Positions 23,207 through 35,547 of a DNA stretch of 64,000 bases are shown here, piece by piece (the first letter of the stretch is position 1; each line of letters starts with the position of its first letter). Under the pieces are notes generated by a model. The model was not told the DNA's origin. It saw nothing but the letters and a program-made list of their open reading frames with translations, and did not search any database. The stretch is taken from assembly GCF_020921035.1 (NCBI RefSeq), contig NC_063151.1, positions 4,712,001 through 4,776,000 on the forward strand, in the 5' to 3' direction. Origin of the DNA: Rhodamnia argentea. Its lineage: Eukaryota; Streptophyta; Magnoliopsida; Myrtales; Myrtaceae. The position numbers were made by a program, and so were the translations under genes.

Positions 23207-23420
23207 TCATTGCCCATGAAATTTGATGGCCTTCCGCTTTGGCGTCTCCATCCGCTTGCTCCTCTTCTCTCGAGCATTCTCATACATTGTGCGAGCCATT
23301 TGGGCCTTCCAGTTTCAAATGCAATGTACGATATGGAAATGCCATTTACGATTCCAAATGCATAACCTATCCACACTGTTTTTGTTTAAACAAACTCTTA
23401 TGCCCTTCGCGGTCAAAAGT
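23207..23420 (-). pseudogene. RLP relic: last ~70 codons of a lost receptor gene
   Basis: Translated on the minus strand, this matches the end of the intact RLP: WIGYAFGIVNGISISYIAFE against its transmembrane segment, then PKWL, RMLERR and the terminal KF-H-G. The offset to 13301-13520 is constant (9906). It has at least two single-base frame breaks, one before the membrane segment and one near the end, and no upstream coding sequence. Beyond about 23420 the homology jumps to DNA equivalent to 4530-4630, upstream of an RLP promoter module. The gene body and promoter were therefore deleted. Confidence 0.85.
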
Positions 23421-24650
23421 TGGCATGTGTACAACACCCCATGCGACGGCACTAACAACTCTACTTGGCAAATGACGCATTTGACCGTCCTGAAGAGTTC
23501 TTTACTTGCATTTTCTTCGAGCTTGCGCTGTCATGTTGAAGAGTGAGTGATGCATAAGGGTCGATACAATGGTTCGTGAGAGTGACGTTGGGGTTTGTAC
23601 TAGGAATCCTGAAGTAGAGTGAATATTATTTTGGAGGATCTTTAAAGGCGGAGCTGGCCTCCCGTGTACGAACTATTCGGAAGATGATGTCACTCTCACG
23701 ACGATAGCCATGGCGGGCCGAAACTAGTTGTTGTACCAAAGTGATCTAGATGTCTCGCTTGGGGGATTGGATGCCCAAGCTTAACTGAGCATGATCCTAT
23801 CCATTATGTAGAGGTGATTTGTCGCAGTGTTCTTGGGAACGAACAATCACGTGAAGGCTTGTTTGGTATTTTCGACTCACTAGGACCGCACAGTGCTAGG
23901 ATTCTCTCGGCCCATGACACAAGGCTCTATTAGCCATAAGGCTATATATTTTGAAGAGAGCCTATAGCTCGGTCTTGTATCACCATCACTGGGCTAATTA
24001 GTTTTGGGCCATACAAGGTGAGTTCTAGCCGGTCCTTAATCCATGAAACTTGGATGTTTATTTATTTATTTATTTATTTATAACTTTGTTAGCATAATGA
24101 TTGCGGGAATAATAACATGTTGTGAGTCATAAATTCTTAAAAAATCAGACCTCGTAATTTTTAATTAATCTTTATTTATTTTTTGGGGCATAAAACAGAC
24201 TGTTAGCATAACAGTCATCTAAAAACTGTTACATAATCAATTCCCTTTCTGTGGTGCGAAGAAAGACTATTTCACTCGTCTCCTCCATCTCCTCCCCGTC
24301 CCTTGATTCCTGCTCTTATCTCGCTGGGGGGAAACCCCCTTACACTTCACAGTCATTATTGGCCACCTTATCTGTCGTGAGGACCATAGGCGATAGGGAG
24401 TTGCAAAAGCTTGGAGCAGCAGCTAATGTTTCCTCTGCTGCAAGCTCCAAGCTTGTACCAGGCTGCTTCTACTTTACATCCGCAGGGCTCATGACCTGTT
24501 GTTCCTGAACCAGAGGCCATGAGGTCAGCCCGTTCAGTTCTGAACATGATCTTTCAAAGCAAACCATTGCCCTCCCCTTGCGTAGAGATATACCCCATAA
24601 GAATACATACCGTTCTACTTTACAAACCATTTGAATATGCAGGTATATAC
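23421..24650. other. Intergenic; RLP upstream remnant, then unknown
   Basis: Bases 23421-23525 match the region upstream of RLP promoter module B (4530-4630). After that I recognise nothing coding. A hairpin with arms AAGCTTGGAGC...GCTCCAAGCTT lies at 24407-24454. An 85-codon frame at 24251-24508 has no recognisable features. Confidence 0.4.
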
Positions 24651-24659
24651 ACGTATAGG

Positions 24660-25600
24660 ATCAGCCCAATGCTATGACTTGCACTCAAACGGCCCAAGCT
24701 GAGGACGTCTGGTCTCCACTTACGACGGTATTTTCTCTTTATCTCCCTTCTTTGGAGAAGTCATTCTTTATGTCTTTGGTGGGAAGAGATGATGCAATCT
24801 CACTGAACACATACTATTTTCCATGTGCTGTATGCTTGTTCCCTCAATTACCAATTGTTTCTAGAAGCCAAAAACTCTGATCTTCTCTCAAAATCTGTTT
24901 AATTAAACCCCTAAAGTCCGTCATTTCCACTTAATACGAGTAGTTAAGCGAGCTGGATTTGAACCTCAACACGCACATACTGAACCATGATGACCTTAAG
25001 AATCGACAAAGACATGCTACTGACATTTTAGGTACCTAATCACCATATTTCGAAAGGGATAGGAAAAAGGGTCGACTTGCTCTTGCTTCACAAGTCACTC
25101 CTAAGTGGGCGAGGACGATGAAGCTTGAACTCACCTTCGAATTATATTGTCTGGAGATGGACTCGAATGACTAAACCCTTAACGTTATCTTTTGGCATGT
25201 GGAGTTAGTCATGAGAAAAATTACTCGTGCTTTTATAGATTCATCGGAAGTTTATGTGCCCACTTGCTTTTTCTTGAAAACAGCATCGCTAAGAAGAAGA
25301 AAAAAAAGAATAGAGATGTGACAAAAATGAACCTTTCTCTCGGTAACAAATCAACTTCCATATAAATCATGCTCAATGACCTAGGTAATGACACCTATGA
25401 ACTTAAAGTTGCCTACCCTACATGTTTGTTCTAGTGATGGAGGCAGATGGGGTCGGATTGGGATCAACACCAATTTGCAATCGGGTTTCGAATTGCATGA
25501 CGGGCCGAGGCACCCATGTGGAAAATCCTATAGGATTTGAAACGGATTCAGGGTTTAGGGTTTAATGGGAGGCCCTCCTGATAAACCGTAACCATCTAGT
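24660..25600. repeat. Old direct duplication, copy 1 (partner 27325-28760)
   Basis: Long phrases are shared in order with 27325-28760: 'gggaagagatgatgcaatctcactgaacacata', 'ggtacctaatcaccatatttcgaaa', 'aaaagggtcgac', 'gatggaggcagatgggg' and 'aaaatcctataggattt'. The copies have diverged clearly and contain no gene. The second is longer because of an inserted stretch at about 27960-28560 that includes half of an inverted-repeat MITE. Confidence 0.65.
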
Positions 25601-26399
25601 TATATTACTGAAGAAGATCATTTCTTTTCCTTCGGAGTACATTCGATGATATGAGAAATCATACAATACAAGAATGGTTATTTAACAAAACAAAGAAAAG
25701 AAAAACAATAAAAAAATTAAGTATAAAATATAACACGTAATTCGAAATTTTTTTGGCCTAAGATAAAATCATGAGAATGTAATCATTTTTCAAATGAGAC
25801 GCAAACATCGGAAAATATTTTCAGTCACATATCACCAAATAAAGGAAAACAAAATATTTCCTGAAAAATCATTTCTTTCTTTTTCATGGAATTTTTTTTG
25901 GGAAATTGTGCACCCTTATCAGTAAATTCATAATAAACTCGTGATGCGTATAATAAAAATTTGTCGCTCACTTGATCGTTATAATATCTATCCACCTACT
26001 TACTTGATAAAAGGCTTGTTTGTTTAAAATTCAAAGGCAAGAGTAAAGATTACATCAAAATTTGAAATATCATTCTAACTTTAAATAATACAAACCGATA
26101 ATATATAAACTTTAGGTGTCAATAATTTGCGTGTTGTGAAGATTTTAATCATTTCAAATTTAACAAAAGTCAAAGAGCTTTTAATTACGAGATTTTAAGG
26201 TAAGTTGACAGGAATCACTTCATCGGGTCGAATGCGCACATCAAGCATATGAGCGAAAACGGAATTTGCAAGAGAAATTCCAAATGTTACGTGTAGATAC
26301 CGTATATGAGTACAATAAGATGCAAGACGTGATTAGAACAAGAGACGTCCAAATTAAAAAGGGAAAAAGAAAGAGAGAAGTACGATCCCGCCATTAAAA

Positions 26400-28760
26400 G
26401 GAAAGTATAGAGCAAGGGAATAGGTATGGTCTTAAAGAGTACTGGCTGGAAGGCCCAGCATACAGATGGGCCAGGCCCAGCAAGAGGCCTATTGGAGAAA
26501 GAAGGCATCGAAAGAAATCTTTTGTAATTGATTTTCACTGATAACGAAAGAGCATAGGAGTTTCAATTGTTGTGAGAACCAAGGTTCACCAGAAACTTAC
26601 CATATCTAAAACGACGAATTTTGGTCTCACCTTCGACTACGAATACAACTTCGTACATTGACGAGACCAATCGACCGTACATACGTCGTAAGTTAATTCC
26701 ATGAAACATAAAATTAAGGTCGTTTCTACCCAAATTTCATTGTCAGGGACTAGATTCCATTACATAGATCTATTGAAGAGACCTTATGTAGCTCATAGTT
26801 TTAGTCAAGCCCAAAAAGGTGGTCATTTGTCAATGTCACCGGGCTGAATTATTTTGGGCCTCTGAGTTGAGTTCCAGGCAATTGCTAATCCGCGCAGCTT
26901 GGTTTTATGTGTATAGCTAAAACTCACATCCCTTCGAATCAAACCAAACGAGTGAGATCAGAGAGCTCAGAAAGCATATTTTATAATCTACTGTGAGTGA
27001 TGATGCCATCATGATAGTTCCTGCGTTGGAGATGGAAAACCATCTTTCGTGCGGCCTTAAAACTGAAGTTTGAAAAGTTAAAGGGCGTCAATCGGTTTGG
27101 CCGTGCAGGAGTCTCACTGCCCGATACCTTCACCCAGGGAGATTGCCAAGAGAGAACTCAAGTTCGAGCTCATCAATATATCCAGTTGAACTCACATTCA
27201 CTCAAAAACTTAATCTAATGAGTTATAGGCCAATTAGAATATATTAACCGCTACATACCACATTAATTCTCTGATATGTGACTTCTCCGACACAATTCAT
27301 GCATATTGTCTCTAGTTTATGACCGATGCTAAGACTTGCGCTCAAAGGGCCAAGCAGAGGAAGTCTCCGCTTACGACTTTATTTTCTCGTAGCTCCTTTC
27401 TTTGGAGAAGACAATTTTTTCTGTGTCTTTGGTGGGAAGAGATGATGCAATCTCACTGAACACATACCATTTTCCAATGTATTATACTCGTTCCCTTAAT
27501 TACCAACTGTTTCTAGAAGCCAAAAACGCTCATCTTCTCCCTAAACTTATTTAATTAACCTCCAAAGTCCGTCGTTTCCACTTGATACGAGTGGTTAAAC
27601 TTATCATAATGAGCTGATTTTGAACCTCAACACGCACATACTGAACCGTGATGACCTTAAGAATTGACAAAGACATGCTACTAACATTTTAGGTACCTAA
27701 TCACCATATTTCGAAACGTATATGAAAAAGGGTCGACCTGCTCTTGCTTCGCAAGCTGCTCTATGTGGCAAAGAGACGAAGCTTGAAACTCACCTTCAAT
27801 TTATATTGTCTGGAGATAGACTCGAATGACTAAACTCTAACATTATCTTTTGGCAAGTGGAGTTAGCCATGAAGTAACGTTACTCGCGCATGTATAGATT
27901 CACCCATAAGTTTATGTACCCACGTGCCTTTATCCAAACTGATCTAAAAATCCTCGACAGTCATATAGTATATATGTGTAATTTTCACTTGTGGGGTATA
28001 TAATAACCGGGAGCTGCTAGTCCGACAATCTAACAATATTGTCGGATATTTTTTACCACACGATTTCCCAATTAATGAGTGCTTTATGCAAAACGCGCGG
28101 GGATGATGTATAGATTTACAATTGAGATTGTATCATCTCTGACGATCTTGTTAGGAAAACCTTTCCCATAATAACTACATCCCCCCCCTTGTTTTATGCA
28201 TTCGGCAGATTTTCCCAATAGAGATATGACAAAAATGAACCTTTCCCTCAACCAGAGATGGTGAGGTCGAGCCTCGCCAATGGTCCATGAGGGTGAGCTT
28301 TGCCAAAGGCTGGCGATCGGCTGGAGGAAGAAGGAAGGGAAGAAAAAAAGGAGGAGAAAGAAAAGTAAAAACGAATAAAAAATAAAATAAAAATTCGTAA
28401 AAATATTATAATAATATCATATATTCTCCATGTCAGCGATTTTCGGCTAAAATTGGCTGGATAAACTGAATTGTCACAAATGCAAAAGCTTTAAAATTGA
28501 ATTAACATAATTGCAATACATTTAGGACTTTTTTTATGATTTTTCCAGTCAACTTTCATACAAATCATGTTGGACATAGTTAGGTATTGAGTTAGGAGGA
28601 GGATCCCTATACTTAATGTTGCTTAGTTATATGTTTGTTCTAGGGATGGAGGCAGATGGGGTTAAATCAGGTCTGAGGCACCCGCTAGGAAAATCCTATA
28701 GGATTTAGAACGGGTTTGAGGTTTAATCGGCACGCCTTCCCCCGTAACCATCTAGTTATA
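26400..28760. repeat. Duplicated intergenic DNA (matches 10420-11000 and 24660-25600)
   Basis: Bases 26400-27050 resemble 10420-11000, and 27325-27960 plus 28590-28760 resemble 24660-25600. These overlapping matches show that the cluster's intergenic DNA was copied more than once. No coding sequence found. Confidence 0.55.
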
Positions 28761-30151
28761 TTGCTAGAAAATATCATTTCTTTTCCTCAATAGGACATTA
28801 GATTATATGATAAATCATCTAATACACGAATAATTATTTACTAAAAAAGAACAAATTAAGGCACCATTCGTTTCGTGAAAAAGAAAAACTTTCAAGAAAA
28901 TATTTTCTAGATTTCTCGGGGTTTGGTTCATGGAAAATAAATGAGCCAAGGAAAACATTCTATACTCACGAAAAGAAAAATACCTTCAAAAGTGAAGAAA
29001 ATATTTCCTCTCTTCGAGAAGAGGAAAAAAAAAATTTCATCTTTCCTTCTCCACTCTTTCACATTATTTTCTTTTTAATTAGTTTTAATTTCATTTTTAT
29101 TTTATTTTTAAAAAATAAATGAACTTTTTTTCTCTTTTCTCTTTTCTTTTGTATTTTCCCTTCTTCTTTAGCCGGTCGCTGGCCATGGTCAAGGCCGTGC
29201 GACTGGTCGCAGGTGAGCGAGGTTGAGCCGAGTCTCGCCAACCTCGCCAAATCTGAAATTTTTATTATTTTTCATAAAAATATTGTTCACAAACACCTCG
29301 CCATATTTCGCCAACCACTCAGGATTTGGGACGTGAGCTCTCTTCCAAGCTGGTTCCACCGTCATCCCGAGTTTGTTCTCCCATCTCTTTCAAAAGCGTC
29401 GCTAGTGCCGCACGCGCTCGGGCACAAAGGTCGCCGCTGTCTGAATTTTCTTTTCACGAGACCACGCTTTGACCATTCCTGCTGGGCGACTTAATCCCAA
29501 ACCGTGCTTAACCAAAAAGAGAGGAACATGTAAAGGTTGAACACGTAAAAGCAGTGGGAGTCGAGAGTCATTCATCCAATCTCCAACCCCGACTCAATTG
29601 AAAATTCTACGAAATGGGTTTTTCCAGCGTTACTCTGTCAAATCAGCCCCCCATGAAGAGGTACCTAATTGTATCCTCGTAACTCAAAAATTACAACATT
29701 AATTTATCTCTCGCATAACGTGACGGGCTGAGATAAAATTATTTACTAAATTAAATATATTTTTTATAAAAAATTTAACGGACAAAAGCACTTTTTTGAA
29801 TGGACAACACTTGTCCTGATCGATAATGTGTACAGGTATAGTAACGTAAACAAGACTTGTTTTAATTTAGTAAATGTCTCGAGGGCTCTTAGCCAGTATG
29901 CCTGTCAAGGAAGTATTAGTTTCGTTACAACCGAGAAACATAATTAATAGTTTCCCATAAATACAGATTGTTAACCAAATCCTAGATAAGTATTGTTTTT
30001 GTCATCGCATAAGTTCCTTTTTGTTTTTTTGTTTTTCCCTTTTTTGCTAGTCATATCAAGGCAACTGCCAGAAGGCTCGGGTGTTATAGCTCACACACAT
30101 GCCCGCCGAGAGAGAGAAGAGAGACAGGGAGGGCAGAGACGCCATCCCTGC
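28761..30151. other. Intergenic and 5' flank of the GH9 gene
   Basis: At 28860-29160 there is a dispersed repeat fragment ('ttcgtttcgtgaaaaa...gaaaatattttc', then a T-rich block). Similar fragments occur near 6530, 9935, 33850 and 35110. The rest is the upstream region of the glucanase gene; I could not fix a TATA box there. Confidence 0.35.
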
Positions 30152-32430
30152 ATGAACACCGCCATGCTCGCGTTTCTCCGGCGTCGTCGCTCCGCTCTCC
30201 TCCTCCTCCTCCTCCTCCTCCTCTTCTTCACGCTTGCAACCGTCTCTCGTTCTGAGCCTCAGCCTCCGGACTACGGTGATGCACTCGCGAAGAGCCTCCT
30301 CTACTTCGAGTCGCAGCGCTCTGGCCGTCTGCCCCACAACCAGCACGTCGCCTGGCGCGACCACTCCGGCCTCACCGATGGCCTTGAACAAGGGGTTCGT
30401 CCTAAATTCAATCCAACCAATGCCATCAAATCTTCTTTCCATCTTTTTCCACCTTTCCATATGGGCTGCGCATTGAATGAATAGAATTGACGGGTTCTGG
30501 GTTCTGTTGAAATGCAAAAGGTGGACCTGGTCGGAGGATACTACGACGCCGGCGACAATGTTAAGTTCGGCCTCCCGATGGCGTTCACCATCACAATGCT
30601 GTCGTGGGGGGTGATCGAGTACGGCCAACAGATCGCCGGCGCTGGCGAGTTGGCCCGCGCGCTCGAGGCCATCAAATGGGGCACCGATTACTTCATCAAA
30701 GCCCACACCCACCCCAACGTCCTCTGGGCTCAGGTATAATATATTTTGTCTCCCCCATTTCCTTTCATAATTTCTTCTTTTCTGTTTTCAATAAATTGTC
30801 GCGGTTTGTCAGGTCGTTTATGAATCGAGTCGATCATAATCATAATGTTTTGTAAATAGCGGAAAAGGAAAAATCGACAACCGCATACATATGATTAGCC
30901 TATTTAGGTAGATTCGGTCCACAAAATGTCAGATTTTGCAAACGTTAGGTGGTTTCCAAACACACTTGCGTCCTTTGATTAATTGGGTTCAGGGGAATTA
31001 ATTAATGACAGGTTTTTTTTTTTCACTATTAAGGTGGGGGATGGGGACACGGACCACTACTGCTGGCAGCGGCCGGAGGACATGACGACGTCCCGGCAGG
31101 CGTACAAAGTGGACGAGAACAACCCTGGGTCAGAAATTGCCGGCGAGACGGCGGCGGCAATGGCGGCGGCCTCCATCGTGTTTAGGGAAACAAACCCACA
31201 TTACTCCCACCTGCTATTGCACCACGCCCAGCAGGTACATTGACACCGTTATAGCGACATATGTTGAGCGTGGGCGATACTGCTAGCTGGTAAACCACAT
31301 TATACCAAAAACGGTTTGCGTTTAGGTGAACCGTAGCATTACAGCGCGGACCGCACCGTGCTCTCTTACTCTTTCTTTAATGAAGTGAGTTTGTTAAATT
31401 GTTGGTGGGCCGTGCAGTTGTTCGAGTTTGGAGACAAGAGGAGGGGGAAGTACGACGCGAGCGTGGCGGCGGCGAAGGGGTACTACCCGTCGGTGAGCGG
31501 GTACAATGACGAGCTGTTGTGGGCTGCTCTGTGGCTCTACAAGGCCACCGACAGCGTCGGCTACTTGTCCTACGCGCTGGACAACGCGGTGTTGCTTGGT
31601 GGGATCACCTGGGCCATCGCCGAGTTCAGCTGGGACATCAAGTTCGCCGGCGTCCAAATCCTCGCCTCCATGGTATGCCCCTCTACCTCTCTCTCTTCGT
31701 CTTTAGTGCTGCATTAACTCTTGATTGATCGAAGTTTCGCATCGGATATCGGGTGCAGTTGCTGATGGACGACGGAGCGAAACACGAGCCGCACAGGCGA
31801 ATCCTGGAACGGTACCGTTCCAAGGCCGAGCACTACTTGTGCGCTTGCCTCAACAAGAACAACGGGACCAACGTGCGCCGCACCCCGGGAGGCTTACTGT
31901 ACGTCCGCAAGTGGAACAACATGCAGTACGTGTCGGGCGCGGCGTTCCTGCTGTCGGCCTACTCCGATCACCTCCGGGCGGCGAACCAGACGCTCGGCTG
32001 CGGCAGAGAACGGGTGGGCCCGCGGGAGCTCCTCCGCCTGGCGAAGTCGCAGGTCGACTACATCCTCGGCGACAACCCGCGGGGCGCGAGCTACTTGGTG
32101 GGGTACGGCGATAAGTACCCTCAGAGAGTGCACCACCGGGGCGCGTCCATCCCGCCGTACAGGAAGAGCAAGGGATTCATCGGGTGCATGCAGGGGTACT
32201 ACGACTGGTTCGGACGGCGCGACCCGAACCCGAACGTGCTGGTCGGGGCGCTGGTGGGCGGGCCCGACGACATGGACCGGTTCAGGGACGAAAGGAAGAA
32301 TTTTATGCAGACGGAAGCGTGTACTTACAACACAGCGACTTTGGTGGGGGCATTGGCTAGATTGAGTAGCTTAGAATTGGGCGATGAGGGTGTGAACTCC
32401 TCTAACCGGTCATCCCGAGCCTTAATTTGA
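30152..32430 (+). CDS. GH9 endo-beta-1,4-glucanase (class B layout), 5 exons, 527 residues
   Basis: Secreted glycoside hydrolase family 9 enzyme that cuts beta-1,4-glucans in the cell wall. Exons: 30152-30394, 30521-30733, 31034-31234, 31418-31672 and 31759-32430. All borders are GT-AG and all joins are phase 0. The start is the first in-frame ATG. It precedes RRRR plus a leucine-rich signal peptide encoded by a CTC run, and the mature enzyme begins near [11 protein letters not shown]. Catalytic features: DAGD (Asp90, Asp93), a VHHRG motif (His429-430), and the C-terminal D-R-F-R-D-E-R...Q-T-E cluster (Asp477, Asp481, proton donor Glu490). The usual proline after that Glu is Ala here. There is no transmembrane anchor (so not a KORRIGAN type) and no C-terminal CBM49. 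Yet stretches such as [12 protein letters not shown] and [11 protein letters not shown] recall class C catalytic domains. Tissue role cannot be read from the sequence. Confidence 0.93.
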
Positions 32431-32561
32431 AAAATTAGCTTTTGGTGCTTCAAGCTGTATACATGTTCATTTACACACCGATAAATTCCAAATTAGAGAA
32501 ATAAAGACAAAAAATTGAGCCAAAAAAAATAAATAAAGACAAATTAATTTATTATCCACAT

Positions 32562-32597
<36 letters not shown>

Positions 32598-35547
32598 GTG
32601 TGATTACTAAGTTGTATTAAATTGATGATGTTGCCAAGAAAGTTTTACGAGAGTACTTTTTTTTTTAAATGCTTTCTCGACGATCTAGCAATACTGTCAA
32701 TTATTTTTTACCGCAGATCCACACACCATCACCACATGTTTTGCACAAAGCACCGATTAATTAAAAAATTGTGGAGTCAAAAATAATGACAATCATCACA
32801 AACCGCCATGCCAGCGGCTTTCTTTCTTTTTTTATTGCATTTGCAATGTTTATAGGAAATCTTATTTCTCTGTTTTCCTCGTTAGGCTAGACAACGGTTT
32901 TATAAATCTTAGGGATGATCGATTCCCATCATAGAGTTGAGAAACGGACCAAACCGGATGGATTTTCAGTTTGTGGAACCGAGAATCAACCTTGTCCACC
33001 ACCCAAGAACCGAAGGTGCTTTTTTTTTTTTTTTTTTTTGTTCTTTCATGATTAGAGCATATTAATTCTTGCTGTGCATGATCGGACTTCTAACGTTGGA
33101 ATTTGATAATCCGGAACTTATTTTTTGTATCCCATCCTGGAGTTGAGAATCGGATCGGACCGAATAGATTTCCAATTTGTGAAACCGAGAACCGGAGGTG
33201 CCTTTTTTTTTTTTTTAGGTTATAATTCTTCGTGATTAGAGTATATTAATTCTTGTTGTGGATGATCAGACTTCTAATGTTGGAATTTGATAATCTACGA
33301 CTTATTTTTTGTCAAGTTAATGTGATACTTAGCATGTTTTCCTTGTCGTAAATATATATATATATATAGTTTCTTCCGACTTTTGGAGTTCGGCTTTGGA
33401 TATGAGTAGAAATTTCACAAGGCATATTGTCTCTGCCCCTAATGCAGCTTCAATTCTAATATTATAAAAAAAAAAAACTTAGAAAAGAAAAGGAAATGAA
33501 GGCATATGGTCTAATCCGGTTCCGTGAACCGGATTGATTATTATCAGCTCCAAATTTTGGGAATTTGGAATCATCTAAAATCAAAGGTATCAGTTCGACT
33601 CCCGAGTTGAATCAGACCGGCGGTTACACTAGAGATTCAAGTTCCGATGTCCTCCTGCTCATCAAATTTGCATATGCCCTTGAAGCAATATCTTTGAATT
33701 TATTTTTTTTGGATCATATGCGGAATAGCAGTTCATCGATAATGGAAGAAGTGTTGATTTTTTTCAAATTCGTCATTGAAAAGGTCCAGCATAATGTACG
33801 CGGGTCTTGTCAATGTCTGCTGCTAAAACACTCTTAACATTATATTAAGACTCCGTTCGTTTCGCGAAAATTATCTTCCCGAGAAAATGTTTTCGGAGTT
33901 TCCCGACATTTGGTTTATGGAAAATTAAATTTATGTGTGACACAAACGAGATATCACCTTGTTTGAATGCTTGACGAGTCGGATTACGTGTCCACGTTCT
34001 GTGATCGATGTTGTCCCGTGCTTGTGCGACATGATTTATCCCGAATGATGAACAAACAACGTCCTAGGAGGCAGAAGGAACTCGAACTAGTCCAACTCCG
34101 CAGAGATTCGGGCAGCTTTTTCTCCTTAAATCCCTTACTTCATCAACTTCGTGCTTCCGTATGTTGCGGCTCCAAGAATCCCCAGAAATCCGAAAATGCA
34201 AATCATCATCCACGCTCTCTTCGTGCCCAATGGAAATTGCGTTTTTTTTTTTAAATTAATATTTTTTTGGGCGATTTTTTTGTTTCCTTAATTTTGATAT
34301 TTGTATGTTTAATAATTCACCTGCAAATGCAATACTTTAAAATCGGTGCTATTGATTTTTTTTTTTTTTTAAGTATAGAAACCAAACATTTTCTATTAAA
34401 GCTGTAGCGCCGACAGATTAGTTGATCGTCCTAGGATTTCTCAGTCTCTTTCCTCAACTAAAAGTATGTGATTTGATTTGGTCGTAACAATTGACAGCGT
34501 CGACTTATCCCATTTCTCATCCATTCACGCGCCATCCTCAGCGCGTGTCCGGGGTTATTCCTTTTGGCGGCACGGGCGATGTCGGTCGGGTTGTCCGGAG
34601 TCAGGCCTTTTGAGCTCGGAATCACTGGGCCACAAGGGATTGGACTGGGCCTGGGCCTGGGCTCAACTTACAATGGGCTCGTGATCTTCCAATTGGCCAT
34701 CCAAAGGAAATTCAGAGGTACAATTGCTTAATTAAATCGGTCAAATTTGGAAATTAAAAAAGTTGGTCAACTTGTACCAGCTGAACAAAAAAAAAAAAAA
34801 ATCCGCACAATTCAGAACGGCTCATGAAGATAAAAAAATATGGACGAAATTTTACTCGAAGGAAAAAAAAATTTCTCGCATGTGTAAGTCTCCATATTTG
34901 CCACGCAACAAGTTTACAAACCATAAGCCACGTGACAAGTCCTTTTACGTTAAGTGATATGTGATCACAGCTTTGACCTCGCCTTATTTCGCCACAGCAG
35001 TATATCAAATAGTTATAGGACGTCATAGGTGATTAAATATAATATAGTTGGTCGCCATTGGACATCTTAGATTAGCGCTTTTTGACCTCGCCTTGTTTCT
35101 GAATTTTGGAGTAATTTCATAGGTAGTGCTCTTTTTATTTCGCGAAAAACGATTAAGTTATATATAGCTACTATCGTTTGCAAAAATAAATGATGAATTT
35201 CACGGAAGTTTTAAGATATAATTTGTTATGGATAACAAGTATTTTTTATGAAATAATTATTTTGAAATGTACGAGCAATTATTTTAATGAAATGCTATTT
35301 AAATCAATTTTTTTGGCGATCGTGTTGCTGACGTGGCAATGGCAATTCCTCATTGGTTAATTAGCGAATGGAGTCAACGAGTCAAAAGTCAAAACCTTTC
35401 CTCGTCTCTTTCATCTGCGTTGCCCTTCTTCCACATCCAAGCTAGGGTTTTTGTCAATCTTCGAAGCCCCCCGTCTCCCTCTCTGTCTCAGTCTCGGTCT
35501 CACTCTCAGCTCAATCGCTTCTCGCATTCAACGTCTCGAGGAAAGAG
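32431..35547. other. Intergenic: CT microsatellite, 206-bp tandem duplication
   Basis: A CT tract lies at 32563-32595. Bases about 32934-33139 are repeated at 33140-33320 with poly(T) runs inside ('gagttgaga', 'tggaatttgataatc', 'cttattttttgt'), a degraded direct duplication. Dispersed repeat fragments lie at 33845-33960 and 35110-35310. No gene is recognised between the glucanase and CNX5. The last ~150 bases are the CT-rich leader of CNX5. Confidence 0.5.

Noticed and set aside
24251-24508. 85-codon plus-strand frame
   Set aside because: No family match that I recognise, no promoter or splice context, and it contains a hairpin palindrome.
30056-30712. 218-codon frame on the minus strand over GH9 exons 1 and 2
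   Set aside because: It is the antisense of GC-rich glucanase coding sequence and spans its first intron; it has no family features of its own.
31725-32114. 129-codon plus-strand frame in GH9 exon 5
   Set aside because: Out-of-frame shadow rich in Arg, Pro and Gly, as expected from GC-rich third positions of the real frame.
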